Shown here: positions 49,422 through 50,210 of the stretch, piece after piece
Layout of the letters: every line of letters begins with the position of its first letter
How positions within the stretch are numbered: the stretch's first letter is position 1
Origin: Bacteriovoracaceae bacterium UBA6261
GTDB lineage: Bacteria; Bdellovibrionota; Bacteriovoracia; Bacteriovoracales; Bacteriovoracaceae
Assembly: GCA_002440825.1 (NCBI GenBank)
Contig: DJVH01000103.1
Location: forward strand, 396 to 50,605
Direction: 5' to 3'
Length of the DNA stretch: 50,210 bases
The notes under the pieces: generated by a model
What the model saw: only the letters and a program-made list of their open reading frames with translations
The model's database searches: none
Told to the model about the DNA's origin: nothing
Position numbers and translations under genes: made by a program

Positions 49422-50210
49422 CTACTTTCCGTTCACTTTTACCGGAATATACAAGGTGCTGTCGCCTCGCAGCACAAGAAGTGCAACTGTCTTGCCCGAT
49501 TGCGCCCCGCCAACCAGCTTGTTGAATTGCTCGAGGCCTTGAACTTCGTTGTTGTTCACCGCCAAAACGACATCGCCGCGACGAATGCCGGCCTGGGCCG
49601 CCGTGCCCTCAGCGCCGATCACCAGCAGGCCATTCTTGCCATTCAGTTTCTTCTTCTGCTGCGGTGTCAGTTCGCGCAGCGTCAAGCCGATCTTGTTCGG
49701 CTCGGCTTTGGCAGGCCCCTTTGCCGGACGGGCTTCCTCTTTATCGTCGGAGGGCATCTCACCTACCGCCAGAGAAATATTGCGGCCATTCCCTTTGCGC
49801 AGAATCTCCACATTCACTTCCTTGCCGGGCTTGGTGCCAGCAACAACGCGCGGCAGATCGGAGGAGGTGTAAATGGGCTTATTATCGAACTTGAGAATGA
49901 CGTCCCCCGCCAGCAGTCCCGCCTTTTCAGCAGGGCCGCCCTTCTCGACACCCGCAATCAGCGCACCATTAGTATTTTTCATGCCAAAGGAATCAGCCAA
50001 CTCTCGGGTAATTTCCTGGATATTGATGCCCAGCCAACCGCGCGTTACCCTGCCGCTGGATTTCAGCTGATTCTGCACCTCCATCGCGACATCGATAGGA
50101 ATCGCGAAAGACAGGCCCATATAACCGCCGCTACGACTGAAAATCTGCGAATTGATACCGACAACCTCGCCTTTCAGATTGAAAAGCGGACCGCCCGAAT
50201 TGCCGGGATT
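49422..50210 (-). CDS. mucD: MucD/DegP-type periplasmic serine protease, 5' end outside the window
   Basis: The frame is open to the window edge; the first codons read NPGNSGGPLFNLKGEVVGINSQIFSRSGGY, with the catalytic Ser in GNSGG. The 262 residues seen cover the end of the trypsin-like domain and both PDZ domains: PDZ1 at about 45-145 (RGWLGINIQEI, AEKAGLLAGDVIL), a Lys/Glu/Ala linker, and PDZ2 from about 165 (AQAGIRRGDVVLAVNN). HtrA-family proteases act on misfolded periplasmic proteins. GC about 55 %, unlike the rest. The order mucD-lepA is the betaproteobacterial rpoE-mucD-lepA arrangement. Confidence 0.9.
   Translation of the reverse strand, partial: NPGNSGGPLFNLKGEVVGINSQIFSRSGGYMGLSFAIPIDVAMEVQNQLKSSGRVTRGWLGINIQEITRELADSFGMKNTNGALIAGVEKGGPAEKAGLLAGDVILKFDNKPIYTSSDLPRVVAGTKPGKEVNVEILRKGNGRNISLAVGEMPSDDKEEARPAKGPAKAEPNKIGLTLRELTPQQKKKLNGKNGLLVIGAEGTAAQAGIRRGDVVLAVNNNEVQGLEQFNKLVGGAQSGKTVALLVLRGDSTLYIPVKVNGK

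Noticed and set aside
1..50210. tRNA genes, insertion sequences, prophage or integron
   Set aside because: The intergenic gaps were read on both strands; no cloverleaf with GTTCGA-type T-arm, transposase motif, integrase or terminal inverted repeat was seen.

Overview
The window looks like low-GC (roughly 40 %) chromosomal DNA of a Gram-negative bacterium, carried almost to its right end, with about 1.1 kb from a different, GC-richer genome joined on at the right edge. The main part has LPS heptose genes, class I cytochrome c and ResB/CcsA haem export, many signal-peptide proteins, a SWIB/histone-H1-like protein, trypsin-like proteases and a probable free-standing c-di-GMP riboswitch RNA. That set best fits the Bdellovibrionota, perhaps a Bacteriovorax/Peredibacter-like member. 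This placement is inference from gene content; no marker gene was compared against a database.

Layout, left to right. 1-393: promoter, boxA-like site and leader of an rRNA operon read leftwards; the 16S gene should begin just outside the window. 394-3900: pheS-pheT. 3982-4436: a gene-free stretch with its own promoter and terminator that appears to encode a ~420-nt RNA with c-di-GMP-I (GEMM) features. 4433-8820: cmk, a GT9 heptosyltransferase, an HldA-like heptose kinase and a DUF4416 gene, preceded by a lytic transglycosylase. 9006-13601: DUF255/YyaL-like and CaiB-like genes on the plus strand meeting lipA-lipB on the minus strand. 13787-20302: small and large secreted proteins of unknown function, a methyltransferase, a YiiX-like amidase and a hot-dog thioesterase; two of the large secreted proteins share a C-terminal motif. 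20525-22833: TPR protein, Nif3-like protein and DUF4442 protein. 22845-27819: putA-proC. 27954-34710: a secreted unknown, SWIB/H1-like protein, a phased CCTAGG palindrome array, GNAT, cytochrome c, an unknown with a faint IscU look, a divergent thiamine-pyrophosphokinase-like protein and a penicillin acylase homologue. 34726-38712: DUF1624 membrane protein and the ResB-CcsA cytochrome c maturation pair. 38743-43798: secreted proteins, an aldo/keto reductase and two tandem trypsin-like proteases. 43945-47078: winged-helix protein, GNAT, CCA-type nucleotidyltransferase and LysR regulator. 47214-49319: elongation factor G whose first ~80 residues are those of LepA. 49422-50210: MucD/DegP protease, 5' truncated.

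The right end is a chimera. An EF-G body from the main genome is joined in frame to a LepA N-terminus from a GC-richer genome (about 54 % GC), at the GTPase motif DTPGHVDF that both families share. The mucD-lepA order is typical of betaproteobacteria. The simplest reading is an assembly join across conserved sequence, so nothing right of about 49,094 should be assigned to the main organism.

Most genes are in short, tightly packed operons with 4-bp ATGA-type overlaps (GT9/cmk, lipB/lipA, DUF255/CaiB, GNAT/CCA, CCA/LysR, ResB/CcsA). Several genes without a Shine-Dalgarno have a -10 hexamer 6-8 nt before the start codon, which suggests leaderless mRNAs. No tRNA gene, CRISPR array, insertion sequence or prophage was recognised.
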